Shown here piece by piece: positions 43,074 through 52,672 of a stretch of 64,000 bases of DNA. The notes below the pieces were generated by a model. The model had not been told where the DNA came from and did not search any database. It saw only the letters and a list, made by a program, of their open reading frames with translations. The stretch lies in assembly GCF_000226565.1 (NCBI RefSeq), contig NC_016041.1:4030001-4094000 (forward strand), in the 5' to 3' direction. The DNA is from Glaciecola nitratireducens FR1064. GTDB taxonomy: Bacteria > Pseudomonadota > Gammaproteobacteria > Enterobacterales > Alteromonadaceae. The stretch's first letter is position 1. Every line of letters begins with the position of its first letter. Both the position numbers and the translations under genes were made by a program.

Positions 43074-46000
43074 TAGCGCTCAACTCCTGAATTTGTTCCG
43101 GTTTGCGGTAACGCACGGGCAATAAGTTTTCGAGTTTCTTCAAGCTCTCTTTTACCCAGTCGTCGTATAAACCACCGTGGGCGCGTTTAGCATTGTTTTC
43201 ATGCAAGGTAATTGAGGTTTCCTCAAACGGAAAGGCTTGTTCTTCTAATAACAACTCATACTGGTCTAACTCTAGTGCAGAAAGCCCATTTGGACGGCTC
43301 GATTCCATCAAGTCTTTTGCCAATACCGAGTACAAATTAGCCAATGAATAATTTGCTTGTGTCGTGTATTCAGCGATGCCATATGCCATAACGCCATCAT
43401 ATCGAGAAATGGCATTTTTAAGGGCATTTTGCTTACGCTGCAGACTCTTGTTCAATGGTAAGGTGAGTTTAATTTTCTGATATGCAGTATCGGCGTCGGT
43501 GGCAAATACCATTGATGCCATTGCGGCTAAATAACGAGAGCGAGCTGAGCGTTCACTGCCTGCTTTTTGATCTGCTTCAATCAGCTTGTTAAGCCAGAAA
43601 CGACGCTTCGTTGCATCCCCTCTTTCACTGTAAAATTCGGTCAGTTTAAAGTGCGCTTCATTTGCATCGGCTAGCGGTCTCGGATAGCGATGAGCGTAGC
43701 TTCTGTAGGTGTTTAACGATGTTTCTTTGTCGCCTGCTTTTAAGTAATAATCCGCCGCCACATAAAGAGACTCTCTACCTAATTCAGTATCAGGTTGAGC
43801 CTGATGCTGAGCCATTAATAATGCTGCGGCTGGCTGCCATTGTTCCGACTTTTCATAAGCTAGCAACAGCTTTCCAGGGATAGTCTTCGTTAATGGGTTG
43901 TTTGCGAAACGAGTTTGAAAATCAAGCAGCAGGGGCAGTGCTTGGCTAAAATCTTCAAGCGCTAGTAGGTACGTAGCTGCATCATATTGTGCAGCTGCTC
44001 TGAAGGTTGAAGATGGCGTCTCCTGAAGAATGCGTCGCAGTAGGGCCACACTTTCCAGCATAGCCAAGCGCTGGGTTTCACTTAGCTGCGCAAAGTCTCT
44101 ACCTTCAGGTAGGGGCGCATCTAAGGTTTGCTTTACTTTTGCTCTGGCTAACAACTGTTCTGACTGTTGGAAAAAGGTGGCGGCTAAGCGATTCGTCAAC
44201 TCTTGAACACGCTCATCGTCTGCTGGAAGGATGTTTAACAATGTTTCATAACCAGCTTGTGCAACTTGATAATTTTCCAACGCGAAATTACCGTGCGCGA
44301 AAACTAATCTGGCTGAAATTAAAGCCTCGGCGCTGACATCGTGCACCGCAATGTGCTTATCAACTAAGCTTGCTTGGGGCAGATTTGCTTCAGCGTAGGC
44401 CAAGCCCTTGAGTTTATCGCTGGACAGCAGCCAGTCACTCCACTCCATGGCATCTCGATATTGTTGCTGTTCAAACAAACGTTGCATGAGTGACTGCGCC
44501 ACATTTACGGTACGCGAGTCGGCAGCAAATGTATTAACAAACAAGCGTTGGCTGAACATCTTTCTGGTTTCTAACTTTTGCTTAAAGTCAGCATCGCGGT
44601 TAAGCGCATTTTCGCTTAACTTTTCAAACAACAATAACGCTGCATACGCTGCCTCGCTGGCTAATGGGTTAGGAATATCTTGATACGCATAAATTTCAAA
44701 GCTTTCAATAGCTAGGTTGAATTTATTCGCAGAACTTAAAGCTTCAGCGAGATAAAAGCGCATTTGTGGCACTTCGTCATCTGGTGAAAAAGTACGAATA
44801 AACTGGTCGTAATAGCCTGCAGCATTTTCAAAAGCGGTTTGTTTAATATTATTTAAGTCACTGACTGACGCCGTGCTCCAAGAAGCACTCTGAGCATCAG
44901 ATATCGACGATCCTACAAAAGCCCCTTCCGCCGTCTCGCCATCAAGCAATTCAGCATTCGATGCGAGCATATTCTCAACAGTTTGGGCAATGCTATGTTC
45001 GTTTTGTGCCAGTTCTTTTAGATACTGTCTTAAGTACGAAGCTGTTTGTAAGCCAATCAAGCTTTGAAGTCCCGAATAATGAGGCCCATCAACGCCATAA
45101 GCTTCGACAAAACTCTGCTTACCTTCTAATACCAATGGCGGGAAGTTTCCTAGGATGTAAGCGTCAATGTGCTTTACATAGAACTCGACCGCACGCTCAT
45201 GCTGAGGATAGGTATTCGCAAAAACGAGCAGAGTATCAGCGCTATCTTTATACCGACCATCGTTCAAATGCTGCTGCGCGAGCTCTTCGTAAATAAGATT
45301 TTCGTAAGCTCGCTGACCGTTGACGATAAAAAAGTCTTTAATTGCTTCGCCGTTGCCTTGGTAAGAGAACAGCAGCGCCATTATACGAAGCGTATCCTGC
45401 ACTAGTTTTTGCTGACCTAAAGGCAGTGTGCTTATTTTAATGTGTGATTGTGTGTAGCTATTTTGATCTAAGGTTTCATCTAGCATTTTAGAAAATGACA
45501 CCAACGCACTGCCATGTTCTTCTTGCTTAAAGTAGCTCCAACCCTGCATGTACGCGGAAATTCCATAAAAGTTATTCGACGCTATGTTGGCTGTTTGTTC
45601 CGACAATGCGAGCACTTGGCCATAGTTAACTACGGCCTTATCGTATTTTTGTCGATTAAAATAGTATTCACCAATACGAAAATACAGTTCAATATGATAG
45701 TTTGTTACGGCGTTAGTGTCGGTCGGAAATGTGGCTAGAAAACGTTGTGCTATCTCAACTGACTCGTCTGGTTTACCATCTAAATCAAGGGCCCGCGACA
45801 GTTGATACATTGCGTCCATGTACTTTGTTTCTGTGCGTTTCGCATCCGCGACTATTGCAGGGTCATCAGACAATAAGTCGGCTTGTGCAACAAGCTGAGC
45901 CTGCTGCGCTAATACTTCTCGGTAACGCGAAATAGCTTGATTGAAATAACTTGCGGGCTGCAGTTGGCCAATACCTGCAGCGGTGCTGCTGACTGTTGAA

Positions 46001-46353
46001 CCGACAACGCTATTGTTGTTTGGCTTGCTAGCCTGCAAAGCCTCCAATGGAATACCTTCCTCTTGCGCTTTTTCGGCGAGCTGCATTTCAATATCAGCTA
46101 GTCTAAATGACACCTGTTGACGCTGCTTTTCATCTTTTAAAAACGGCAATAACGCCGCATATTCATCGCGAGTTTCCTTGAGTGAAAGTCGAGGCGCAAT
46201 TGAGGGTTCAACTTTTAAAGGCTGAAGATCCAGCTCCGCTAAAGTAGGTCGGTTACTGATACCTTCGTTAATTATCGACGTTTCTTCTTCAGCGCTAAAC
46301 ATACTGCAGCTGGTCAGCACGATAGAAAGAGAAAGTATAAGGATTTTTTTCAT
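43060..46353 (-). CDS. Giant TPR lipoprotein (about 1100 residues)
   Basis: 1097 residues from ATG 46353, which follows the preceding stop after one base; the GTG at 46365 is in frame but inside that gene. Signal with lipobox VLTSCS. The rest is a long alpha-solenoid: repeated Tyr/Ala/Leu helical pairs such as FRIGEYYFNRQKYDKAVVNYGQVLAL, FYLAEALSSANKFNLAIESFEIYAY and ALLRRILQETPSSTFRAAAQYDAATYLLALEDF. It resembles the large TPR proteins next to ExbBD/AgmX genes in delta- and gammaproteobacteria. Likely a periplasmic scaffold fixed to the outer membrane. Confidence 0.85.
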   Translation of the reverse strand: MKKILILSLSIVLTSCSMFSAEEETSIINEGISNRPTLAELDLQPLKVEPSIAPRLSLKETRDEYAALLPFLKDEKQRQQVSFRLADIEMQLAEKAQEEGIPLEALQASKPNNNSVVGSTVSSTAAGIGQLQPASYFNQAISRYREVLAQQAQLVAQADLLSDDPAIVADAKRTETKYMDAMYQLSRALDLDGKPDESVEIAQRFLATFPTDTNAVTNYHIELYFRIGEYYFNRQKYDKAVVNYGQVLALSEQTANIASNNFYGISAYMQGWSYFKQEEHGSALVSFSKMLDETLDQNSYTQSHIKISTLPLGQQKLVQDTLRIMALLFSYQGNGEAIKDFFIVNGQRAYENLIYEELAQQHLNDGRYKDSADTLLVFANTYPQHERAVEFYVKHIDAYILGNFPPLVLEGKQSFVEAYGVDGPHYSGLQSLIGLQTASYLRQYLKELAQNEHSIAQTVENMLASNAELLDGETAEGAFVGSSISDAQSASWSTASVSDLNNIKQTAFENAAGYYDQFIRTFSPDDEVPQMRFYLAEALSSANKFNLAIESFEIYAYQDIPNPLASEAAYAALLLFEKLSENALNRDADFKQKLETRKMFSQRLFVNTFAADSRTVNVAQSLMQRLFEQQQYRDAMEWSDWLLSSDKLKGLAYAEANLPQASLVDKHIAVHDVSAEALISARLVFAHGNFALENYQVAQAGYETLLNILPADDERVQELTNRLAATFFQQSEQLLARAKVKQTLDAPLPEGRDFAQLSETQRLAMLESVALLRRILQETPSSTFRAAAQYDAATYLLALEDFSQALPLLLDFQTRFANNPLTKTIPGKLLLAYEKSEQWQPAAALLMAQHQAQPDTELGRESLYVAADYYLKAGDKETSLNTYRSYAHRYPRPLADANEAHFKLTEFYSERGDATKRRFWLNKLIEADQKAGSERSARSRYLAAMASMVFATDADTAYQKIKLTLPLNKSLQRKQNALKNAISRYDGVMAYGIAEYTTQANYSLANLYSVLAKDLMESSRPNGLSALELDQYELLLEEQAFPFEETSITLHENNAKRAHGGLYDDWVKESLKKLENLLPVRYRKPEQIQELSANDFE

Positions 46354-46354
46354 C

Positions 46355-48358
46355 TTATCGACCACTTCCCGGTTGCGCTAAATCTTGTATACGAATGATC
46401 GCGAGCCTTGTAGCCACCTGCTGTTCCGACAATTCTTGCATTCTCAAGGCCATGTTGACTTGTAGGAACTCAGTTAAACGTCGGGTTATTGAATCAACTA
46501 GGATTTTGGTGCGTGCATAGTCAGCTTTTGCGCTTAAGGCCATAGCGTCGACACGCGCGCGCTGTTCAGCAATTATTTGGGTATCACTCTGCAGCTTTTT
46601 AAGACGTTGATATTGTTCATTGGCATCCGCGTACGCAACTTTCAGCTTTGATAACTGTTTTTGATGTTGCCAACGAGTTTCTGGAAAAGCCTCCGATAAT
46701 TCCCACTGCAGCAATCCTTTCAAGCGAGCAACACGCTGCGCATATTTTTTAGGTAACTTGCGCGCTCGCTCGGCATTGATCCGTTCAATTCTTTGCTCGG
46801 CCTTCTCTAAACGCTCCATAGCCGATACTTGCTCACTGGTTGCGAACAACTTGTCAGATATCTGGTCTGAATTTAGCGCAGCTTCAAAACTCTGGATGCG
46901 TGTCTCGGTGCTATCCAATATTGCCTGCGCATCGGTAAGCGATAGAGCATTCACTCGACGCGAAAAAGCTTGTTCGCGTTCATCCAGTAGCCGATACATA
47001 CTGTCAATTTGCACCAAATTGTCATCCAGCGTATTCAGCAGCTGTTTGGCTTGGCGTCGAACTTCAAGAAGGTATGCGCTATCAATTTGTTCATCGCCAC
47101 TCAGTAACAACACGTGCAGATCGCGATGTTCAATTGGCCAATTCCCATTAGCCACAGTATCCAAAAAATCGGCCTGCTCAACCTTTAAACCGAATTCGCT
47201 CAACGAGGCAATTGCGGAATCCAGTTGCCGAGAAGAATCTCGCAGCGAATGGAAAGCCTCGGCCAAAGCTCCCTGTTGCTCATAGCCATAAGCTAAACCG
47301 TGACTTGCCTGCATTGCGTAAATGCCTTGACTATTGTCACGTAAATATTGCCAAGCTGCCATTGCCAAAGGCCATCTGTTCTCCTTTGCAAGCGTCCAAC
47401 CGTAGGTCAACATTGCTTGCTCGGCGTGCAGCGACTCACGGCCAATCAACTTAAGTGCTATAAGCGCATTTGTGTAATCTTTTTGTTCCAACAATGTCAC
47501 GCCTAAACCATAGTTTAAGCGGTCAAATAACGCATTACGTTCTAAAAATGCACGCTCTTCCTGGCTATCGGTCAAACCGTTTCCAAACCAGTTAAACCAA
47601 GACCACCAGCTTGCGCTGACGTCTTCTTGTATTGATTTTTCAGCTGGCGTGTCATTAAGCTGTAATTTCGCAGCAATAAACGCGTCGCTCGCAGCGTCAT
47701 AATCCTGTTGGTTGTGCTGTATAACCGCTTGATTTGCGATGAGGTAGGTTTGATAAATAGAATCGCTGTTTAATTCTTCCGCGAGTGTTTCCCAATCACC
47801 GCCATTGCTCATGCGTTCATGACTAACTTGGTAGATAAGCTCTTCCCAATACTCTTCACTTAATTCATCTTCTAAATCATTTTCGAGAATTGCGGCATAC
47901 GCGCGTTCGCTCACGCCTCTGCGCTTTTGTGCAAAGCTTGACTTAGCCAGCCAAAACCATGTATTTGCTTGAATATAAGGATCAGCTGATTGCGCTAATA
48001 GGCGTCTAAAAATACTTTCAGCTTGTTGCGTCATACCTAGTTGCAGGCTCACAGCACCTTTCATTAGGTCTAGTCTGTCTTGGTTTTCATTTGAATAAGG
48101 TGTTTGCGCGGTCTCTTGGTTCAGGCGCGTAAGTGCCCCCTGTAGCAGCGTTTGATCCGGTGCGTCTTGAAAATAACTGTAAACCACCTGACCAAAGGCA
48201 AGGTCTTGGCGTTTTTGCGCTAAAATTTGTTCAGCGCTGCGTGTATCTTCAGCAACTGCAGGCGGCTCTGATGTTGAAACGCAGCCGTTGAGTGCTACCG
48301 AAACGATGGCAACACAAACAAATTTAGTGGCCTTGAATTGATTTATTAACAAAAGCAA
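46355..48358 (-). CDS. TPR lipoprotein with coiled-coil C-terminus
   Basis: 667 residues from TTG 48358 (AGG 5 bp upstream). Lipobox ALNGCVS at about residue 26. The middle is a TPR solenoid (LMKGAVSLQLGMTQQAESIFRRLLAQ; ANTWFWLAKSSFAQKRRGVSERAYAAIL); the last 220 residues are Gln/Arg/Ala-rich and predicted coiled coil (RLEKAEQRIERINAERARKL...). It starts 6 bp after the preceding stop and ends one base before the next start. Confidence 0.82.
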   Translation of the reverse strand: MLLLINQFKATKFVCVAIVSVALNGCVSTSEPPAVAEDTRSAEQILAQKRQDLAFGQVVYSYFQDAPDQTLLQGALTRLNQETAQTPYSNENQDRLDLMKGAVSLQLGMTQQAESIFRRLLAQSADPYIQANTWFWLAKSSFAQKRRGVSERAYAAILENDLEDELSEEYWEELIYQVSHERMSNGGDWETLAEELNSDSIYQTYLIANQAVIQHNQQDYDAASDAFIAAKLQLNDTPAEKSIQEDVSASWWSWFNWFGNGLTDSQEERAFLERNALFDRLNYGLGVTLLEQKDYTNALIALKLIGRESLHAEQAMLTYGWTLAKENRWPLAMAAWQYLRDNSQGIYAMQASHGLAYGYEQQGALAEAFHSLRDSSRQLDSAIASLSEFGLKVEQADFLDTVANGNWPIEHRDLHVLLLSGDEQIDSAYLLEVRRQAKQLLNTLDDNLVQIDSMYRLLDEREQAFSRRVNALSLTDAQAILDSTETRIQSFEAALNSDQISDKLFATSEQVSAMERLEKAEQRIERINAERARKLPKKYAQRVARLKGLLQWELSEAFPETRWQHQKQLSKLKVAYADANEQYQRLKKLQSDTQIIAEQRARVDAMALSAKADYARTKILVDSITRRLTEFLQVNMALRMQELSEQQVATRLAIIRIQDLAQPGSGR

Positions 48359-48364
48359 TGCGAC

Positions 48365-49039
48365 CTAAAGTAATGTGGCTGAGAAAGTAGGTTGTTGCTT
48401 TGACGTCGAATCAACAATTTTAAGTTCTACCGTGGCGGCTTCGTCATCTTTTTCGAATTCCAAAGTCACCGCTCGTTTGTAAGGTCTATTTTCTGGACCT
48501 GTGCCGATGAAGAAAGCGGTTAGTTCTCTGCTACCCTGGTTTATATTACCAACGAACAAGCGTTGTACTCCGCCTTTGTATAAAGCATTCACTTGACGAT
48601 CGGTATACAAATAATTTGTGGCTAATTTACCGTCAATTTTTAATTCAACGGCATCAAGTTTGAAGTACTCACCCACGTCCATGGATAAGTAAACCGCAAC
48701 CTGAGTGCTTGATGGAAACAATAAGTCTTCTTCCAAAATAAACAAATCACGATTCAAATTAACCAGTGCTTGCTTTAGCGTTTCCATTTCAGCAGCTAGA
48801 TCACTATCAGGAACCGGCGATTCGTTTTTAACCTCAGATAATGCTGGTGTTTGTTGATTGTTGTCGGCTTCTTGCGCGTGTGCGGGGTTTGACGCCGTTG
48901 TAAATATCGTCGCTGTAACCAGCAAAACGATAGCTAAACCAGCCTGCACCAATACATTCTTAAAGATCGGCACAGCGACCACCCGTGCAGTGCTGTGTAG
49001 GCTAGGAGCTGTAGCGCCCGATACATTTGTAATTGTCAT
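48365..49039 (-). CDS. Uncharacterised exported protein conserved with ExbBD/TPR clusters
   Basis: 224 residues from ATG 49039, two bases after the DUF3570 stop; a TTG at 49051 is an in-frame alternative. A cytoplasmic leader of about 30 residues, one hydrophobic segment (AGLAIVLLVTATIFTTASNPAHA), a coiled-coil-like stretch LAAEMETLKQALVNLNRDLFILEEDLLFP, then a beta-rich C-terminal half (VAVYLSMDVGEYFKLDAVELKIDGKLATNYLYTD). Relatives in similar clusters are sometimes named AraC regulators in databases, which nothing in this sequence supports: no helix-turn-helix is seen. Confidence 0.65.
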   Translation of the reverse strand: MTITNVSGATAPSLHSTARVVAVPIFKNVLVQAGLAIVLLVTATIFTTASNPAHAQEADNNQQTPALSEVKNESPVPDSDLAAEMETLKQALVNLNRDLFILEEDLLFPSSTQVAVYLSMDVGEYFKLDAVELKIDGKLATNYLYTDRQVNALYKGGVQRLFVGNINQGSRELTAFFIGTGPENRPYKRAVTLEFEKDDEAATVELKIVDSTSKQQPTFSATLL

Positions 49040-49041
49040 AT

Positions 49042-50232
49042 CTAGTACCAAATTGATGCAAAGATGCGTAACACATTTGCCGAGAATCCAAACAATGGCT
49101 CTTCACCCACAGGCGCTTCTGCTGTGGCATCTCTGAAGTCATCGTAATCAAATTTCATGTAATCCCATTCAAAATGCACCGCGCTCTTTTTGAAAGTAGC
49201 GGTTTGAGAGAATTGCCATTCGTAAGCCACACTAATACCGGCTGTTAGGCCTGTATATGAGCTCATTTCTTTGTCGCGCGCCATGAAGTTAAATTCATCG
49301 GGGCGACTAAATAAATCTTGATAAAAATCAGCTTTATCTTGCTTATAATGACGTACAAAAACTTCAAAAATCCAATCGTCTTTAATTGGATGAATATAGC
49401 CTACCTTGAAGTTTTGTGCTTTTATGCCCCAAGTGTCACTATATGTTCTTGCATCACCATAAATCGCAGCGCGATAAGGCAGATAATAATTTGCGTTTAT
49501 AGAGTAAGCGGTACTAGAGCGGGTATTCGGATATTTTTCCGTCGCAAAACTAAATCCACGATCGGTGCTAGCATCCAAAAAACGCACAGAGCGATAGGGG
49601 TTATTTAAATAACCTTCATCTGAAATGTGTTCAATATTGAAACCAACAATTAAGCTTTTTGTCGCCACTTGGCTAAAGCCTAAGCCGTATTTTTGACGAT
49701 CCGCTTCTTCCTCAAAGCTTTCATCACCGCGGCGACCGACAACATCCCAACCTTTCGAATAACTCAGGGAAATAGTGCTTAAGTCGCCAAAAAAGTCTTG
49801 GCTAATACCCACATAAACCGAATTTGCTTCAAAGTCGTTTTCACTGCTGTTGGTGAAACTCGTACTTAACAAGGTTTTGTTATTAAGGTAATCAACGCCA
49901 ACGGTTTTTTCTTTGCGTACTTCTTCGTAAGGACTTGCCGTTGCTCGCACATCGATTGACGCGCCAGAAACCGTATCAACATAATAGTTTGCTGATACCG
50001 ACACTTTGCCGCCTATATTTTTACGCAGCAACACTGAAGGGCCGTCAATAGTCACACCGTCGCCTTCGTAGGAATGATACAGCACGTCAGCGCGTTCAAT
50101 CGGCAAAACAGCGCCCTTAGCAGCACCAATAAATAATGTGCTGACGACGAGACCCAAGGTGCATAAGGTAACCTTGAGCGAATTCAGTTTTTGTCGAATG
50201 GCCTTAGCAGCCTGACGTTTAGTTACAGCCAC
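49042..50232 (-). CDS. DUF3570 outer-membrane protein
   Basis: 396 residues if started at GTG 50232, which lies inside the end of the DUF4266 gene (AGGTGG 5 bp upstream); the frame is open to 50298 but that part is the shadow of the Gly-rich tail. Signal segment LKVTLCTLGLVVSTLFIGAAKG. The mature protein has alternating aromatic beta strands and ends ANVLRIFASIWY, typical of an outer-membrane barrel. Close to the N-terminus is YYVDTVSGASID, which resembles the Dxx(S/T)GA(T/S) target of ApbE flavinylation. DUF3570 is a family often found near DUF4266 and apbE. Confidence 0.85.
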   Translation of the reverse strand: MAVTKRQAAKAIRQKLNSLKVTLCTLGLVVSTLFIGAAKGAVLPIERADVLYHSYEGDGVTIDGPSVLLRKNIGGKVSVSANYYVDTVSGASIDVRATASPYEEVRKEKTVGVDYLNNKTLLSTSFTNSSENDFEANSVYVGISQDFFGDLSTISLSYSKGWDVVGRRGDESFEEEADRQKYGLGFSQVATKSLIVGFNIEHISDEGYLNNPYRSVRFLDASTDRGFSFATEKYPNTRSSTAYSINANYYLPYRAAIYGDARTYSDTWGIKAQNFKVGYIHPIKDDWIFEVFVRHYKQDKADFYQDLFSRPDEFNFMARDKEMSSYTGLTAGISVAYEWQFSQTATFKKSAVHFEWDYMKFDYDDFRDATAEAPVGEEPLFGFSANVLRIFASIWY

Positions 50233-50491
50233 AACCACCACCTGCACCACCGTCAGCACCGCGCGCACCTTCACGTGATTCAAACACGTGCTTCGCATAT
50301 GCCAAAGCGACTGGGTTGCGATTCATGCTCATAATCGGATCGGCTAGATTGCTGCGCTCATAAGGCTTGACCCAAGGCTCGAGATTAGCCAGTGGATTGA
50401 TGCTTTCAAAGGTACTTGCGCAACCACTGCCTAATGTAGCGACGCAGCACACAAGTAATAATCGAACAGAGGCTTTATTGAATAATTTCAT
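50219..50491 (-). CDS. DUF4266 lipoprotein
   Basis: 90 residues from ATG 50491 (GGGAG 8 bp upstream; a GTG at 50497 is in frame but too close). Lipobox LGSGCAS, then the family pattern LEPWVKPYERSNLADPIMSMNRNPVALAYAKHVFESREGARGADGGAGGGCGCN. The Gly-rich end with CGC is characteristic of DUF4266. Function unknown; a small surface or periplasmic lipoprotein that accompanies DUF3570. It overlaps the DUF3570 gene by 14 bp. Confidence 0.88.
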   Translation of the reverse strand: MKLFNKASVRLLLVCCVATLGSGCASTFESINPLANLEPWVKPYERSNLADPIMSMNRNPVALAYAKHVFESREGARGADGGAGGGCGCN

Positions 50492-50496
50492 TAGCA

Positions 50497-51060
50497 CTAC
50501 TCCCGCATTAACATTTTAATGGCTTTTTCATATTTCTTTTCGTCACCCGAGCGATAACCTGGATGGATCAAACGCACGTTGCCGTCACGATCAACTAACA
50601 CCGTCGTGGGCATCGCGCTGACGTCATAGAGCTGACTGACGTCGCCCGAAGTGTCGAACAATACTGGAAAACTTACCTCAATATCTTGCAACAGTACGTT
50701 GGCTTTTTCCGCTTCATCGTCCACATTTACCGCTAGTATCTCTACACCCATGTCTTGGTATTCTTGATATAGTTCTTCAAATGCTGGAAGCTCTTCGCGA
50801 CAAGGACCACACCATGAAGCCCAAAAATTTACCAGGACTATGTTACCGCGCTGCTCTGATAATTTGATGTTTCCACCGTCTCGGCTTTTTAAAGTGAAGT
50901 CTGGCGACTTTTCACCCGATGTCGGTTTTGCTATGGCGGCAACGCTGGCGAAACTCAGAGCGATAGCGGCAACGCTTGTTACTAAATACTGACGCAGACC
51001 CACGGCTGATATATTTTTTACTGATTTTATTGTTGCTAAAGTCGTATTTATGTCTGTCAT
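50497..51060 (-). CDS. TlpA-family thioredoxin-like protein
   Basis: 187 residues. N-terminal membrane/signal helix (LVTSVAAIALSFASVAAIA), then an AhpC/TSA-Redoxin fold with the active site NFWASWCGPCREELP and the cis-Pro region SAMPTTVLVDRDGNV. TlpA proteins reduce periplasmic disulfides, for example apocytochrome c heme cysteines or copper-site cysteines. In this operon the c-type heme proteins and the Cys-rich tail of DUF4266 are natural clients. Confidence 0.92.
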   Translation of the reverse strand: MTDINTTLATIKSVKNISAVGLRQYLVTSVAAIALSFASVAAIAKPTSGEKSPDFTLKSRDGGNIKLSEQRGNIVLVNFWASWCGPCREELPAFEELYQEYQDMGVEILAVNVDDEAEKANVLLQDIEVSFPVLFDTSGDVSQLYDVSAMPTTVLVDRDGNVRLIHPGYRSGDEKKYEKAIKMLMRE

Positions 51061-51076
51061 TATATGGTCTCGTTAT

Positions 51077-51778
51077 TTAAAAGAAGAACGTTGTCCCCAG
51101 CGTAATCGCTAAGTTATGCACGTCCTTTTCAACGCCGATAATGTCACTGGTGAAAACGTGATCGCGCACGTCTACTTTCAATGCCCAAAAATCGGTCAAT
51201 AGCAGTCGATAGCCTGCACCCGCACTTACCGTAAAACGCTCGTCACCACCAAAATTTGTGCTTCCGGCGCCCAAGGTGAAGTAAAAATCTGAGTTAAAGA
51301 CTAAGTTATCTGTGAAGAAGGTTTCACCATTGATGTTGTAACCTAGTGATAAGTTATAATACGTATAGTCACGTTCATCATCGGTTAAAAAGGGCGCACC
51401 GCCCGACAGTTTTTCGAAACTAGTTTGCCCTGCAGTAGCTTGGGCGTAGCGAGCTTCAAGGAATAAGTTCTCATTAATATGATAAGCCAAGGACACACCA
51501 ATAAGCTCGCTTGACTCAAAATCTTCAATGCTAATAAATCCGCCAAAAATACCTATTTCGATATCTTCGGTATCAATATCGGACTCACTAATTTCACGGC
51601 GTTCTATATTTGGGTCGATCAATGCGGGAGGCTGTTCTGTGTTTTCTTGCATCGGGTTTGCCGCTTTCTTTGCAAAAGCACTTTCTATTAACGAGCCTTG
51701 CGCAAACGCCGAACCGTTGAATAACACAATATTCAATACGGCCAATACGCTTAATATTACATTCTTATTAACTTTCAT
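51077..51778 (-). CDS. Outer-membrane beta-barrel domain protein
   Basis: 233 residues. Signal peptide to AFAQ (residue 27), a short linker, then eight or so amphipathic strands with the closing EKDVHNLAITLGTTFFF. The pattern IEIGIFGGFISIEDFESSELIGVSLAYHINENLFLEARYA recalls the beta-barrel family described for Myxococcus-type genomes next to TPR and AgmX genes. It lies 16 bp before the TlpA gene. Confidence 0.8.
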   Translation of the reverse strand: MKVNKNVILSVLAVLNIVLFNGSAFAQGSLIESAFAKKAANPMQENTEQPPALIDPNIERREISESDIDTEDIEIGIFGGFISIEDFESSELIGVSLAYHINENLFLEARYAQATAGQTSFEKLSGGAPFLTDDERDYTYYNLSLGYNINGETFFTDNLVFNSDFYFTLGAGSTNFGGDERFTVSAGAGYRLLLTDFWALKVDVRDHVFTSDIIGVEKDVHNLAITLGTTFFF

Positions 51779-51922
51779 TCATTTCACCATAGTATGGGGT
51801 TCGTGCTTATACGATACTGTTCGCTACCGCCCATCAATTTTTTATTTCATGTAACTGTCTTTCTAGTCTTTTTTTGCAGTAATTCTTGCGTTCGAAATGT
51901 TTTTCGAAACGCATTTGACCCA

Positions 51923-52672
51923 CTAAAAAAATACAGAAAAGCCTAACCTAAACTCTTCAATTCGCTCTTGCTCATCGCGATCAGTCAACGCAATAATATT
52001 TCGGTACTCAAGTTTAATAAGGGTGTTACGCGCAAAGTGATAACGCAGGCCTGCACCCACTTCGTAAAAATCACTCTTGCGAACTTCGTCGCCACTTTGT
52101 ACTAGGTTGGAGCGAGGACGAGTATTAATGCCGCCAGCGCCTATCGTCAAGTAAGGACTTACTTTCCACTCAGGGAACGTATGGTGCTGCAATCGAATTG
52201 ACCATAATTTGTTTTCAGAGAAATCGCCGAGTGCTTGAGTATAAGTTGCTTCAGCGATTAAGTTACCAGTAACGTTCCATGCAGCTGCTACCGAGAGGGC
52301 ATTTACACTCTCCAGTAAACCGCCAAACGCACTGACTTCAAAAGTTCTATTGGTGTAGTCTTCAAAACTACCTGTGGGCACATAAAGTTGTTCACCATTA
52401 GGTTTCAACGTTTTACCAAGCTGTTCAGCTGACACCCAGCCTTCTTGGCCTTTTTGAGTGATCGCTTTGTACCAGCCGGTTTTCTTTTTCAGTATGGTGA
52501 TGCTTTCACCTTGCTCAGCAACGTGAAAAATAGGATATTCGCTAGCGGGACCTGTTCGGAAATCAACGTAGGGTTCAACAATATTAACCAGAAGATACTC
52601 GCCCTTAGCTGACTGGCTAAATAAGACAAAGACAATAACAACGACGAATAAAAAGTAGGTGTTTAATTTCAT
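51923..52672 (-). CDS. SH3-domain plus outer-membrane barrel protein
   Basis: 249 residues. After the signal (FLFVVVIVFVLFSQSAKG) comes a bacterial SH3 domain (about 27-90: VNIVEPYVDFRTGPASEYPIFHVAEQGESITILKKKTGWYKAIT...GWVSAEQL), then a barrel of about 130 residues (AAWNVTGNLIAEATYTQAL...LIKLEYRNIIAL...FRLGFSVFF). SH3 domains of this kind bind peptidoglycan or peptides, so the protein could tie the outer membrane to the wall. Its ATG overlaps the stop of the HzsA-like gene (TAATG). Confidence 0.82.
   Translation of the reverse strand: MKLNTYFLFVVVIVFVLFSQSAKGEYLLVNIVEPYVDFRTGPASEYPIFHVAEQGESITILKKKTGWYKAITQKGQEGWVSAEQLGKTLKPNGEQLYVPTGSFEDYTNRTFEVSAFGGLLESVNALSVAAAWNVTGNLIAEATYTQALGDFSENKLWSIRLQHHTFPEWKVSPYLTIGAGGINTRPRSNLVQSGDEVRKSDFYEVGAGLRYHFARNTLIKLEYRNIIALTDRDEQERIEEFRLGFSVFF

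Noticed and set aside
46758-47285. Ser/Arg-rich 175-codon frame on the plus strand inside the TPR lipoprotein gene
   Set aside because: Antisense shadow of a long, Leu/Ala/Glu-rich gene with clear lipobox and operon context.
48998-49039. NVSGAT near the N-terminus of the exported protein at 48365-49039, resembling a flavinylation site
   Set aside because: It precedes the only membrane/signal helix, so it faces the cytoplasm and lacks the upstream Asp.
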